Positions 1 through 7,755 of a DNA stretch of 64,000 nt are shown piece after piece. Both the position numbers and the translations under genes were made by a program. Position 1 is the stretch's first letter; every line of letters begins with the position of its first letter. The notes beneath the pieces are model-generated. The model had not been told where the DNA came from and ran no database searches. It was given only the letters and a program-made list of their open reading frames with translations. The stretch comes from Streptomyces sp. CG1 (GTDB lineage: Bacteria; Actinomycetota; Actinomycetes; Streptomycetales; Streptomycetaceae): NCBI RefSeq assembly GCF_041080625.1, contig NZ_CP163518.1, positions 8,859,501-8,923,500 on the forward strand. Direction: 5' to 3'.

Positions 1-639
1 CGACCAGGCGGTGCGCAGGCCGGCCTTGCGGGCCACGTTGAAGACGGTGTTCACCTGCAGGTACGAGTGCGGGTAGACCGGCTTGCAGGTTGTGGGGTCG
101 ACGGGCAGCTTGCTCGGGTCGAGCAGGCTCTGCGGCCGGCCAGTCATCTGCAGGATGCTGCCGGGCAGGTTCTTCAGGCCCTGGCCGGCATCGAGGGAAG
201 CCTTGTTCTTGTCCATGTCCTCGGTCATGTCCACCTCGACGCCGGGCTTGACGCCCTTACAGTTCGTGGTGCCTGCCGGGAGCAAGGCGTGGTTGTACAC
301 GTCGTCGTAGTAGATGCCGGTCGTACCCGGGCCACCGCCGGTGACCTGGGCGGTCATGCCGGGGAAGGAGTCCGAGGGGTTGGTGGTGTGCGCGTTGGTG
401 TAGTGCACGCCGCCGTTCACCAGCCGGGCCAGCGCGGAGCCGGGGTGGCGGGCGATGTACCAGGCCAGATCCGACTGGTGCAGACCGTCGACGGACAGCA
501 GGAGGACGTGCTTGGCGGCTGCGGGCTTCTGCGGCGCGGCGGAGGGGCCGGTGAGCTCCGACGCCGCGGCGAGCGAGCCTCCGGCGAGGGTCGCGGCGAC
601 ACCGAGGGCGGCGGCCAGTCGTATGGATCGGCGGGTCAC
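1..639 (-). CDS. Secreted alkaline phosphatase-family phosphoesterase (5' part, runs off left edge)
   Basis: 213 codons are visible from a GTG start at 639, preceded by a GGAG Shine-Dalgarno about 7 bases away; the rest lies outside the window. Residues 1-27 form a signal peptide (arginines, then an Ala/Leu/Gly core). The sequence then shows LLLSVDGLHQSD, whose Asp fits the first metal ligand of type I phosphodiesterase/nucleotide pyrophosphatase proteins, and TTNPSDSFPGMT, which fits the segment bearing the nucleophilic Ser/Thr. An extracellular role in releasing phosphate or cleaving nucleotide-type phosphodiesters is expected from the family. Substrate cannot be told because the C-terminal metal-binding half is missing. 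Confidence 0.85.
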   Translation of the reverse strand, partial: MTRRSIRLAAALGVAATLAGGSLAAASELTGPSAAPQKPAAAKHVLLLSVDGLHQSDLAWYIARHPGSALARLVNGGVHYTNAHTTNPSDSFPGMTAQVTGGGPGTTGIYYDDVYNHALLPAGTTNCKGVKPGVEVDMTEDMDKNKASLDAGQGLKNLPGSILQMTGRPQSLLDPSKLPVDPTTCKPVYPHSYLQVNTVFNVARKAGLRTAWS

Positions 640-1113
640 AACTAACTCCAGTTGCTACTGATGACGCGGGCAGCGATGCGGGATATGGGTAATCGACAGT
701 CCTGTCCCGACGACGGCCGGAATCTGAACATTTGACAAACCCGCCGTGTTTGCCCCTCCGCGTAAGACCGTGGGCCCGTGACGCCGGAGCGATGGAAGTG
801 AAGCAGGCGCTGGCCTGGACCAGCCTGCACGAGGCGTCGGCCGAAGACGTTGAGAAGAGGTTGAGAAGTCGTTGAGCGGGGCGGACGGCGACCCTGTCAG
901 CGCAGGCGCAACGGTGCCGTCGGCAGGCTCGGGCGGCGAAGAGGGGCCGCACGCCGAGGAGCTCGGGCTCGGGCGATCACCTTCCTCGCCGAGCCCGCCG
1001 CTGTTCGATTCTCGCTGGTGACGGCAGGGCCTCCTTCTTCGAACTGGAGGTCCCGGGGATCAGGCTCAGTGGAACCTTGGTTGGGGCCGAGTCGCTGAGG
1101 CGCGGGTGCACTG
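640..1113. other. Non-coding gap with one hairpin
   Basis: No convincing gene. The minus-strand promoter of the phosphoesterase should lie in the first 200 bases. The only structured element seen is the hairpin at 964-997. Confidence 0.5.
964..997 (-). terminator. GC-rich hairpin, possible terminator
   Basis: CGGGCTCGGGCG at 964-975 pairs with CGCCGAGCCCG at 987-997, with one bulged G. It lies about 115 bases past the stop of the frameshifted minus-strand gene ending at 1114. There is no T-run, as is common in actinobacteria. Confidence 0.45.
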
Positions 1114-1508
1114 TCAGGGCGTGAGGGGGATGGCACGGGCCAGGGGTTCGAGGTGGCCGTAGAGGGCGGTGTGCAGGGCGGCGGCCAGTTCGCGGGCCCG
1201 GGCCTCGCTGGCCACGTCGTGCAGCACGAAGTAGACGGGGCCGGCGGAGGAGTCGGGGCGGATCCGCCGGGGGCGGATCAGGCGGAGGACGGCCTCTCGT
1301 ACGGCGTCGTACGCCGATGCATCGATGGTGTGGGGGGACTGAGCACGTCGGCTTTGACCGCCCACCGCGGGCCTTGGCGTTCGACGGCGATGAACACGGC
1401 TCGCTGCTGTTCGGCTGCCCTGCACACGGTGTTGAAGGCGTCCAGACCGGTAGCGTCCGTGATCAGGTCGGCGGGGCAGGGAATCGGCAGCGGCTGCACG
1501 GTGGGCAT
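1114..1508 (-). pseudogene. Small hypothetical protein, one apparent frameshift
   Basis: Two overlapping frames together give a plausible protein of about 130 residues. The N-terminal part begins MPTVQPLPIPCPADL at 1508 and runs to KADVLSP. The C-terminal part, SPHTIDASAYDAV to AIPLTP, lies in the next frame. The switch falls on a run of six C on the coding strand (1332-1337); one more C would restore a single frame. Both halves have normal high-GC codon use and amphipathic helices (for example ARARELAAALHTALYG). I do not recognise the family. This is either a recent frameshift or a homopolymer error in the sequence. Confidence 0.5.
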
Positions 1509-1738
1509 CCCCCAGGGCGGGAGGCGCTTCCGCGTTGGCGCGGGGCGTGTCCTTGATGGGCACCTCCGGCCGGTGCACCGAAACCGTCACGGCCTGGGCC
1601 AGGTCGGCCGGCCGGGTTCGAAGATCCGTCGCGCGGGCACCCGCCATGACGTGGGCAGAGTCCTTGTCACTGGCGCGACTTTCCCAGTCAACGATGCGGT
1701 AGTTACAGAGCCTGTGCCCGGGCTCGCGTCAGTCAGGC

Positions 1739-2956
1739 TCAGTGATGCACGAAGGGCCTGCTCGCTTCCTCGCCGACCGAGTGGGCGACCCACGGGTCTC
1801 GGGGAGGAAGTCGGAGGCCGCCGGCGCCGGCCTTGCTCGGTTTCGGCGCGACGCACCAGTCCCGTGGAGCCAGCAGGACGCTGAGGGACACCGCTAGGAC
1901 CAGCCAGAGTCGGAGGTCGCCCAGGACCTGCGCGTCGTTGGTCAGCCTAGGGGCGAGGTAGAGCGCGCCGAAGGAGACCAGCGACCAGACGGGCACGGGC
2001 CGACGCAGCCCCAGGGCCTCCCAGAACAAGGTGCCGAGCAGGAATCCCGCCGAGTAGTAGTCGTAGACGCCGGGATCCAGCAGGAGTCGCGCGCCGATGC
2101 CGAGCAGCGGCACCGCCACCCAGCGCCCTCGGAGGATCGCGGCCGCCCCAAGCACGCAGCCGAGCACGAGTTGCGCCGGCCGGTCCCACGACGGCGTCCC
2201 CGCCGCCGACACTCCGAGCGCGCGGAGCGCCGAGGACGGTTCGTTGACGATGTGGTACTGGGTCGCACCCAGCGTCGCGGGGTCGGCGACGACGAAGGGC
2301 AGCCAGGCCAGCAGCACGACGGCGACGGCGTAGAACGCGACATGCCGTCGTCGGTCGCGGGCCACGGCGAGAGCCAGCGGCAGGAAGACCAGGGCCCACG
2401 GCTTGGCGTCCACGGCCAGGCCCAGGCTCAGTCCCGCCAGTGCCGGGACGTCGGCGAGGACCGCCCGGATCGCCAGTGCCGCGAAGAGCAGGGCCAGCAC
2501 GTCGTCGAGGTGGCTGTAGTGCACCGCCAGGGATGCCCAGACGATCAGGAACACCGCACCGGCGGCCGCGACGGTCATCCGCAGGGCCTGCGGGCGCGAC
2601 CGCAGATCCGGCTGCCGGGCCAGTGCCGTCTGCTCGATCAGCCGCAGCACCAGAAGGCCGACGCTCATCATCGTCAGCTGGGCGGTGACGACCCCGCCGA
2701 GGTTCCCCAGAACCCAGGCGCAGAGGAAGGCCAGTGGTCCTATCTGCAGGTTCGGGTAGTTCGCATAGAGGTGCAGGCCCCCCGCCGGCGAGGCTCCGGT
2801 GCCGGAGAACAGCAAGGTGCTGCCGTGCGCGAAGTAGTGCCACGAATAGCCGCCGCCGTGCAGGTCCGCCAGGAACCAGACTGCCGCCCAGGGGCCGAGG
2901 AACCACCAGTGCCAGGCGGCCCCGCCCCGCGCGGGGCGGCTGCTGTGATCAGCCAT
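1739..2956 (-). CDS. Polytopic membrane protein, glycosyltransferase-87-like
   Basis: 405 residues with roughly ten hydrophobic segments and short charged loops such as RARQPDLRSRP. The composition and motifs (NYPNLQIGPLAFL early, an AVHYSHLDDVLALL region, and a segment ending VDAKPWALVFLPLALA) fit GT87/DUF2029-type polyprenol-phosphate-mannose transferases, which add mannose to lipoglycans on the outer membrane face. The start is placed at the ATG at 2956 because AGAGAGG sits 7 bases upstream; an in-frame ATG at 2962 is too close to that site. The frame stays open further upstream, but nothing supports a longer protein. A broken gene of similar type lies at 3771-5025. The exact sugar and acceptor are unknown. 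Confidence 0.7.
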   Translation of the reverse strand: MADHSSRPARGGAAWHWWFLGPWAAVWFLADLHGGGYSWHYFAHGSTLLFSGTGASPAGGLHLYANYPNLQIGPLAFLCAWVLGNLGGVVTAQLTMMSVGLLVLRLIEQTALARQPDLRSRPQALRMTVAAAGAVFLIVWASLAVHYSHLDDVLALLFAALAIRAVLADVPALAGLSLGLAVDAKPWALVFLPLALAVARDRRRHVAFYAVAVVLLAWLPFVVADPATLGATQYHIVNEPSSALRALGVSAAGTPSWDRPAQLVLGCVLGAAAILRGRWVAVPLLGIGARLLLDPGVYDYYSAGFLLGTLFWEALGLRRPVPVWSLVSFGALYLAPRLTNDAQVLGDLRLWLVLAVSLSVLLAPRDWCVAPKPSKAGAGGLRLPPRDPWVAHSVGEEASRPFVHH

Positions 2957-3169
2957 CCTCATGCCTCTCTGGTGGTCGACCCCCTGCCTGGAATGACTCC
3001 CCCTGACCGCTCCCGGGTTCCCGTACAACCATGAGATTTGGGTATGAAGTGTCTGAAACTCGGCCTGGATGGTGGGCTTGTGCGTCAGCGCCGACTCATC
3101 GAGCCCCGTTACTGAACGCTTCGAGTCGTTGTCGGGGGTGACGTGTGGTGATCCCTGCGGTAGGCGGGT

Positions 3170-3532
3170 CGGGCTGACCGCGGAGCGGCGACGGTTTCGC
3201 GAGGATCCGGTACGAGGCCGGTGAGCGGTTCGTTCGTGGTGAGAGAACTGCAGTGATCGCGAGGGATCTGCGGGTGAGCGGCCGGTGGAACGCCGGCGGC
3301 GCGCCTGGCGGAAAGGCGGGGTGGACGCGCTGGCTTCCGGCGGGCCGCCGAAACTGCCGAAGCTGTCCGATGAGCGGTTCGCCGAGGTGGAGAAGGAGCT
3401 GGCGCGAGGGCCGGCCGTGCATGCCTGGGAGGACCAGCGCTCGACCCGGGCGCGGATCAGGGTGCTGATCGCCCGGAAGTTCAGGTTGGACTGCTCGTCG
3501 GCGGCGGTGTGGCGGCTGCTGCACCGGCACGG
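3170..3532 (+). pseudogene. IS630-family transposase, N-terminal remnant
   Basis: The plus strand reads LTAERRRFRED followed, after a frame change near 3280, by VERRRRAWRKGGVDALAS and LPKLSDERFAEVEKELARGP, then RIRVLIARKFRLD and VWRLLHRHGWS. This is the double helix-turn-helix start of IS630-type transposases. Homology stops abruptly at about 3533, where a MarR-like sequence begins in another frame. No DDE catalytic part is present, so the element is dead. No terminal repeats were found. Confidence 0.7.
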
Positions 3533-3835
3533 CTGGTCGCCGCCGGGCTCGTCACCCGCGAGGCCGCCCTCACCGACCGCCGCGCCGTGGTCGTCACCTT
3601 CACCGACACCAGCCGCGCCGGGCTGGGGGCCTGGCCTCAGGTTCACGAACACCGCCTCGGCGCCGCGCACGACAGGCTTGGCGAGACGGAACGGACGGCC
3701 GTCGGGGCCGACTTGCCCGCCCTCTTCCGTACGGCCGAAAACCTCGGCGACTGGCCCGGCAGGGTCCTTCTCACCATGTCCAGCCGTGGCCGCCGCTGTT
3801 GTGGGACAGGGCCAGGACGGCGGTGGCCACAGTGA
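3533..3835 (+). pseudogene. MarR-family regulator, C-terminal fragment
   Basis: From the junction the frame reads RLVAAGLVTREAALTDRRAVVVTFTDTSR and continues to ALFRTAENLGD. This matches the wing and dimerisation helix of MarR regulators (the wing Asp-Arg pair in TDRRAV is visible). The recognition helix and N-terminus are missing, replaced by the IS630 piece. The last 60 bases overlap the opposite-strand pseudogene. It cannot make a functional repressor. Confidence 0.65.
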
Positions 3836-5025
3836 GGTACTGAGTCGGGCGGCCCTGGCTGAACAGGGCCGCCAGGGCCCAGGCGAGAGCCGTTACCACG
3901 GCATCGACCACGGTGCCGCGAGGACCCAGGCGAAGGCCAGCGCGAACGGCAGGGCGATGATGGAGGGGGCGTCCGGAGCGGCGCGGCGGCGGAGTGCCCA
4001 CGCCAGCGCGAGCATCACCACCGGCCCCAGCACGCTGACGATCGCCGCAGTCGCGTGAGGGCCCAGGACCGCGGTGCCGAACTGATCGAAGACCGCCGAC
4101 AAGGAGGGTGCGGAGACCAGTCGGGAGGCCACGGAGAGCGGTGCAAGTGCGTGCGTGCCGCATACCCCGTACAACGCGGCCAGGGTCAGCGCGGCCGCGC
4201 ATGCCTGCCGGTCGGCCGGTCGCCAGGCGCCTGAACGCAGCAGCGGCCAGGCCAGTCCGACGCCCAGCAGGCCGGCGCTGACCATCACGCCGCAGGCGAG
4301 GCCGATCAGTCCTCCCACGGTCAGGTCGTGGTGCCATCGAGTCGAACTGCGGGCGAGGTGGATCGCGCTGACGGCCAGGCCCGCGACGAGGGTGTCCAGA
4401 TGCCCGCCCACGACCAGCACGCTGATCAGCAGCGGGTTGACGCTCCACAGCAGACCCGCGCGGACCGGATCGTCGGCGGTACGCAGCAACAGGTACCCGG
4501 TACCCACGAAGACGGCGGCGTTCGCGAGCATCAGCGCCCATATCGTCAGCCACGGCCGCTCCTGGCCGAGGGATGCCGCAGCGCCCTGCCACCACGTCGC
4601 CACCGGCCCGTACACGGACGGTGTGTTCCGCCCCCCTCGCTCACCAGGTGGGCGTACGCGCTGCCCAGCCTGGCGGGAGTCGTCACGTACGGGTCACCGC
4701 CGAGCGCGGCGATACGGCCGTACGCGGCGTAGCTGGCCATGTCGGAGGAGTCGACCGGGGACAGGATGATGGCCGTGATCGTGGCCGTCTGGGAGACGGT
4801 GTCGGACATGGCAGGCAGCCGGAGCCAGGTGATCGGTGCCCTGAGCGTGTTGTGGTTGGGCGCACTCGCGCCGACCAGAGCGAACAGTGCGATGCCGACC
4901 CCGGCCATCCACACCGCCGGGCGCGGCGTTGGCCGGTCGACGACCATCAGCTTCCGCGGGGGAGTTCTTCGCATCGGGCCCGCGAGACGCAAAGCCCACT
5001 CATTATGGTTGGTCGTCAAGGTCAC
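3771..5025 (-). pseudogene. Polyprenol-mannosyltransferase-like membrane protein with two frameshifts
   Basis: Three frames join into one protein of about 415 residues. Frame one starts GTG at 5025 (or ATG at MRRTPP) and includes SPVDSSDMASYAAYGR and HLVSEG. At a G6 run near 4633 the reading must gain a base to enter YGPVATWWQGAA. That frame runs through WSVNPLLISVLVVGGHLDT to LAAPWSMPW and a TAA at 3893. One more missing base there would restore PWYTALAWALAALFS. The order (SSD segment, a VNPLL..GHLD loop, and a PWY motif near the end) fits MptB/GT87-like mannosyltransferases. The GTG start overlaps the TGA of the BlaI-like frame, as in an operon. Both lesions are single-base deletions. Confidence 0.65.
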
Positions 5026-5506
5026 TCTCTGGAGTACTGCTTCAGCTCGCGGCGTGGGCTGCCGTGACGATCTTGTCCGCGCACCTGTAGCCCTTGCTGC
5101 TGTCGGGCATCACGGTCGCCGCCACATCGCCGCTCGTCCGGCAGATTGGCCAGCAGCTGCCGCAGCAGTTCTTCGTCCGTGGCGGGCAGTTCGTCGACGA
5201 ACCGGGCGAGCACGGCCTCGCGGTCCCGGTCGGACTCCAGCGCCTGGTGCATCCGGCCAGCGGTCATGCCCGGGGAGTCCTCACCGGCGCGTACGCATAC
5301 GAGCGGCCCTGCTTGGTGCGGGTCAGCACTCCCTTGTCGTGCATCCGGGACAGCACGGTCGCCACCGTGCTGTGTGCGAGGTCGTCGCCCAGGCTGCGCA
5401 GCAGCTCGCGAGCGGTCAGCGCCCGGCGGGTGGACCGCAGCAGGGCAAGCACTTCGGCCCCCGGAGTGCCCGGCCGCCGCCTGCGGGTGGCGAGCCCGGA
5501 GGGCAC
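5022..5506 (-). pseudogene. BlaI/MecI/CopY-family repressor, frameshifted
   Basis: The GTG start at 5506 has AAGGGAAGGA upstream. The frame gives a winged helix: TPGAEVLALLRSTRRALTARELL, then DLAHSTVATVLSRMHDKGVLTRTKQGRSYAYAPV. After this it stops early, but one inserted base near 5278 reaches the adjacent frame, EDSPGMTAGRMHQAL and REAVLARFVDELPATDEELLRQLLANL, the dimerisation helices typical of BlaI. So DNA-binding and dimer parts are both present but out of frame. The family represses beta-lactamase or copper genes and is usually released by an M56 protease (BlaR); no such gene is in the window. A perfect operator-like palindrome lies 24 bases upstream of the start. Confidence 0.75.
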
Positions 5507-5529
5507 GAGTTGGTTTCCTTCCCTTCATT

Positions 5530-5548
5530 GTCTACAGGCCGTGTAGAC
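5530..5548. promoter_or_regulatory. BlaI-type operator upstream of the BlaI-like gene
   Basis: Perfect dyad GTCTACA-N5-TGTAGAC, 24-42 bases before the repressor start. BlaI/MecI/CopY proteins bind dyads built on TACA..TGTA, so this is a good autoregulatory site. A matching dyad occurs at 26475-26494. Confidence 0.7.
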
Positions 5549-5643
5549 GTAAGCGTGCCGCCGAGTGTGCCACTCCCTCCCGTGCACCACGCAACCCGGT
5601 ACGCGGCTGTCCGGTAGTACCGTCATGGGCTCGGCACCGGTCG

Positions 5644-5770
5644 CTACCGCCGCAGGCGGTGCAGTCCGAAGGAGACGGTCAGATCGCGGGCGAGCGCGAG
5701 ACCGATGCCCGTTCCCGGCCCCGCGGCGCCGTAGACTGCGCTGTCGGCCGCCGGACCAGTCAGATCGGGG
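5644..5770 (-). pseudogene. Sensor histidine kinase, C-terminal tail fragment
   Basis: The minus strand reads AAGPGTGIGLALARDL and ends at TAG (5644). This matches the G2 box of histidine kinase ATPase domains. Nothing upstream of it resembles the rest of a kinase, so it is at most a relic of about 40 residues. A chance match is possible. Confidence 0.35.
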
Positions 5771-5818
5771 ACCCGCGCACCCCATCGGCCCGTGCAGCAG
5801 CTTCTTGAGGCGGAAAAC

Positions 5819-6667
5819 GTGACGGCGAGTGCGGCATCTCTTGTACCGGTCAACCCGACCCTGGGCGTCCTGCTCACCGCTCTGCTGCTGGTGGCGGTAG
5901 CGGTTGCGGGCTGGTGCCGTCTCGATCCGCACCCGTACAAGAGCCGGGCCCGGGAGATCTTCCTCGCCGGCTTCCGCGCGGCCGTCCAGCTCGCTCTGGT
6001 CTCGGTGGTCATCACCTGGGCCGTCAAGTCAGTGCCGGGGCTCCTGGCGTTCCTCGTGGTCATGTTCGCCGTGGCCGTGCGCACGGCCGGGCGCAGAATC
6101 ACCGGCAACCGCACCTGGTGGCTGACGGCCGTACCGATCGCCGCCGGTGTGATACCGGTCGTCGTGGCGCTCCTTGCCACCGGGCTCGTCCCTCTGAAGG
6201 GCGTTGCCCTGATTCCGGTCACGGGCATCCTCATCGGTGGCGCGCTCACCGTGACCGTACTCGCCGGACGCCGTGCCCTGGACGAACTGTCCCAGCGTCG
6301 CGGCGAGGTGGAAGCCGCGATGGCGCTGGGATTCCCGGACCGCGACGCACGCATGGAGATCGCACGTGCCGCGGCCTCCGAGGCACTCCTGCCCGGTCTG
6401 GACCAGACGCGTACGGTCGGCCTGGTCACGCTCCCCGGCGCGTTCGTCGGCATGCTCCTGGGAGGGGCGAGCCCTGTGCTGGCCGGAGTGGTGCAACTGT
6501 TCGTCCTCATCGCGCTCATGGCTGTGCAGGCCATAGCGGTGGCGGTGACCCTTGAGCTCGTCGCCCGGCACCGTCTGTATCGCCCAGGGCCGGACACCCG
6601 CACAGGTTCCCTGCGTAAGGCCAGAAGGTTTCGCAGGGTCCCGGCGCCGAGCCGTCCTTCCGAGTAG
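5819..6667 (+). CDS. FetB-type (UPF0014) ABC transporter permease
   Basis: 282 residues from a GTG with GAGG 8 bases upstream. Seven or so hydrophobic segments. Family landmarks include NPTLG near the start, the FRAAVQLALVS helix, the AVRTAGRRI region, the ALDELSQRRGEVEAAMALG loop, and TVGLVTLPGAFVGMLLGGASP, the most conserved stretch of the FetB/YbbM family. E. coli FetAB is an iron exporter that protects against oxidative stress. The partner ATPase (FetA) is not next to this gene, so the ATPase would have to come from elsewhere. An upstream GTG at 5792 is possible but has a poorer ribosome site. Confidence 0.85.
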   Translation: MTASAASLVPVNPTLGVLLTALLLVAVAVAGWCRLDPHPYKSRAREIFLAGFRAAVQLALVSVVITWAVKSVPGLLAFLVVMFAVAVRTAGRRITGNRTWWLTAVPIAAGVIPVVVALLATGLVPLKGVALIPVTGILIGGALTVTVLAGRRALDELSQRRGEVEAAMALGFPDRDARMEIARAAASEALLPGLDQTRTVGLVTLPGAFVGMLLGGASPVLAGVVQLFVLIALMAVQAIAVAVTLELVARHRLYRPGPDTRTGSLRKARRFRRVPAPSRPSE

Positions 6668-6984
6668 AGGCCAGGCCGGTCATGCGCGGTTACCACGAGC
6701 GCGATCACGATCTCAGCCATGCGGCCCGGGCGCGGCAGCCAGGTCCTGGCGACCTACCAGTTCGGGATCGACGAGTGCAACGCCGTTCGAGGCCGTTGCC
6801 CCGGCCTGGGAGGCGCTCGACGCCGCCGAACTGCCCGACCCCGCCTGGCCGCTCTCGAAGACGACGGCCGGGTACTGGGCTCGATCGCACCGGCTCCGCT
6901 CTCCGCCCGGGCACGTATGTCGGCGTCGTCGAGCACTCCGTTATGCGACTTGGAACCGCAAGACGCCAGTGTGCACGAAGTCGT
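6668..6984. other. Gap without a recognisable gene
   Basis: Open frames exist on both strands but none shows a domain or good start. The segment 6681-6706 resembles one at 30548-30573 (see findings). Confidence 0.4.
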
Positions 6985-7755
6985 TCACGGATCCAGGCGG
7001 TATCCGTGTCCTCTGAGTGTGGTGATGCGGGGCAGGCGGCTGGGGGCGGGGTGTGTCTGGGCGGCGTCGGTGAGTCGGCGGCGGAGGGCTGCCATGGTGA
7101 CGTCGAGGGTCTTGGTGGAGCCGAACCAGTTCTCGTCCCAGATCTCGGCCATGAGGGTCTCGCGGGAGACAGCCTCGCCCGCGTGTCGGGCCAGGAGGGC
7201 GAGCAGTTCGAACTCCTTCAGACGCAGGGGGAGTTCCGTGTCGTGGAGGTGGCAGCGGCGTGCCGCGGGGTCGATGACGAGGTCGCCGAGATGGATCGGC
7301 TGGTCGGCGACCGTGGTGACGGTCTGGCGGCGCAGGTGGGCGCGGAGGCGGGCCAGCAGGACGGTGAGGCTGAAGGGTTTGACGAGGTAGTCGTCGGCGC
7401 CGGCGTCCAGGCCGGCGATGATGTCGATGTCGTCGGTGCGTGCGGTGAGGACGACGATCAACAGGTCCCGGAAGCGGGCGCGCAGGGTGCGGGCGACGTC
7501 GAGGCCGTCCATGTCGGGCAGGCCGAGGTCCAGGAGCAGGGCGTCGTAGGGGGCGCGGTCTGCTTCGGCGAGGGCGGCGGTGCCGGTGCGGCTCCAGACG
7601 GTGGTGTAGCCGTTGCCTTGCAGGCCGGTCTGGAGGTGGTGGCCGATGACGTCGTCGTCCTCGACCACGAGGACTCGGAAGCGGCCGTTGTCGGGTGCGG
7701 CGGGCGTGCCCATGGCCGTCAGGGTAGACATGTCGGTTGTCGCGTGCTGGTTCAC
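6985..7755 (-). CDS. OmpR/PhoB-family response regulator
   Basis: 256 residues from a GTG at 7755 that overlaps the TGA of the upstream permease gene (GTGA), implying coupled translation; an internal ATG at 7731 is the alternative. The receiver has VVEDDD acidic pocket residues, phospho-Asp in LLLDLGLPDMDG, TAR switch residues and the K of YLVKPF. The C-terminal winged helix begins IHLGDLVIDPAARR and ends ITTLRGHGYRLDP. It is the last gene of an ABC exporter operon whose far end faces a histidine kinase at 12557-13873, so these two are the probable pair. Confidence 0.93.
   Translation of the reverse strand: MNQHATTDMSTLTAMGTPAAPDNGRFRVLVVEDDDVIGHHLQTGLQGNGYTTVWSRTGTAALAEADRAPYDALLLDLGLPDMDGLDVARTLRARFRDLLIVVLTARTDDIDIIAGLDAGADDYLVKPFSLTVLLARLRAHLRRQTVTTVADQPIHLGDLVIDPAARRCHLHDTELPLRLKEFELLALLARHAGEAVSRETLMAEIWDENWFGSTKTLDVTMAALRRRLTDAAQTHPAPSRLPRITTLRGHGYRLDP

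Noticed and set aside
1739..3670. 643-codon version of the GT87-like protein
   Set aside because: The upstream 238 codons lack hydrophobic segments and run through IS630 remnant DNA; the good ribosome site is at 2956.
6719..7390. Plus-strand frames over the response regulator 3' end
   Set aside because: Shadows; the minus strand carries the winged-helix domain.
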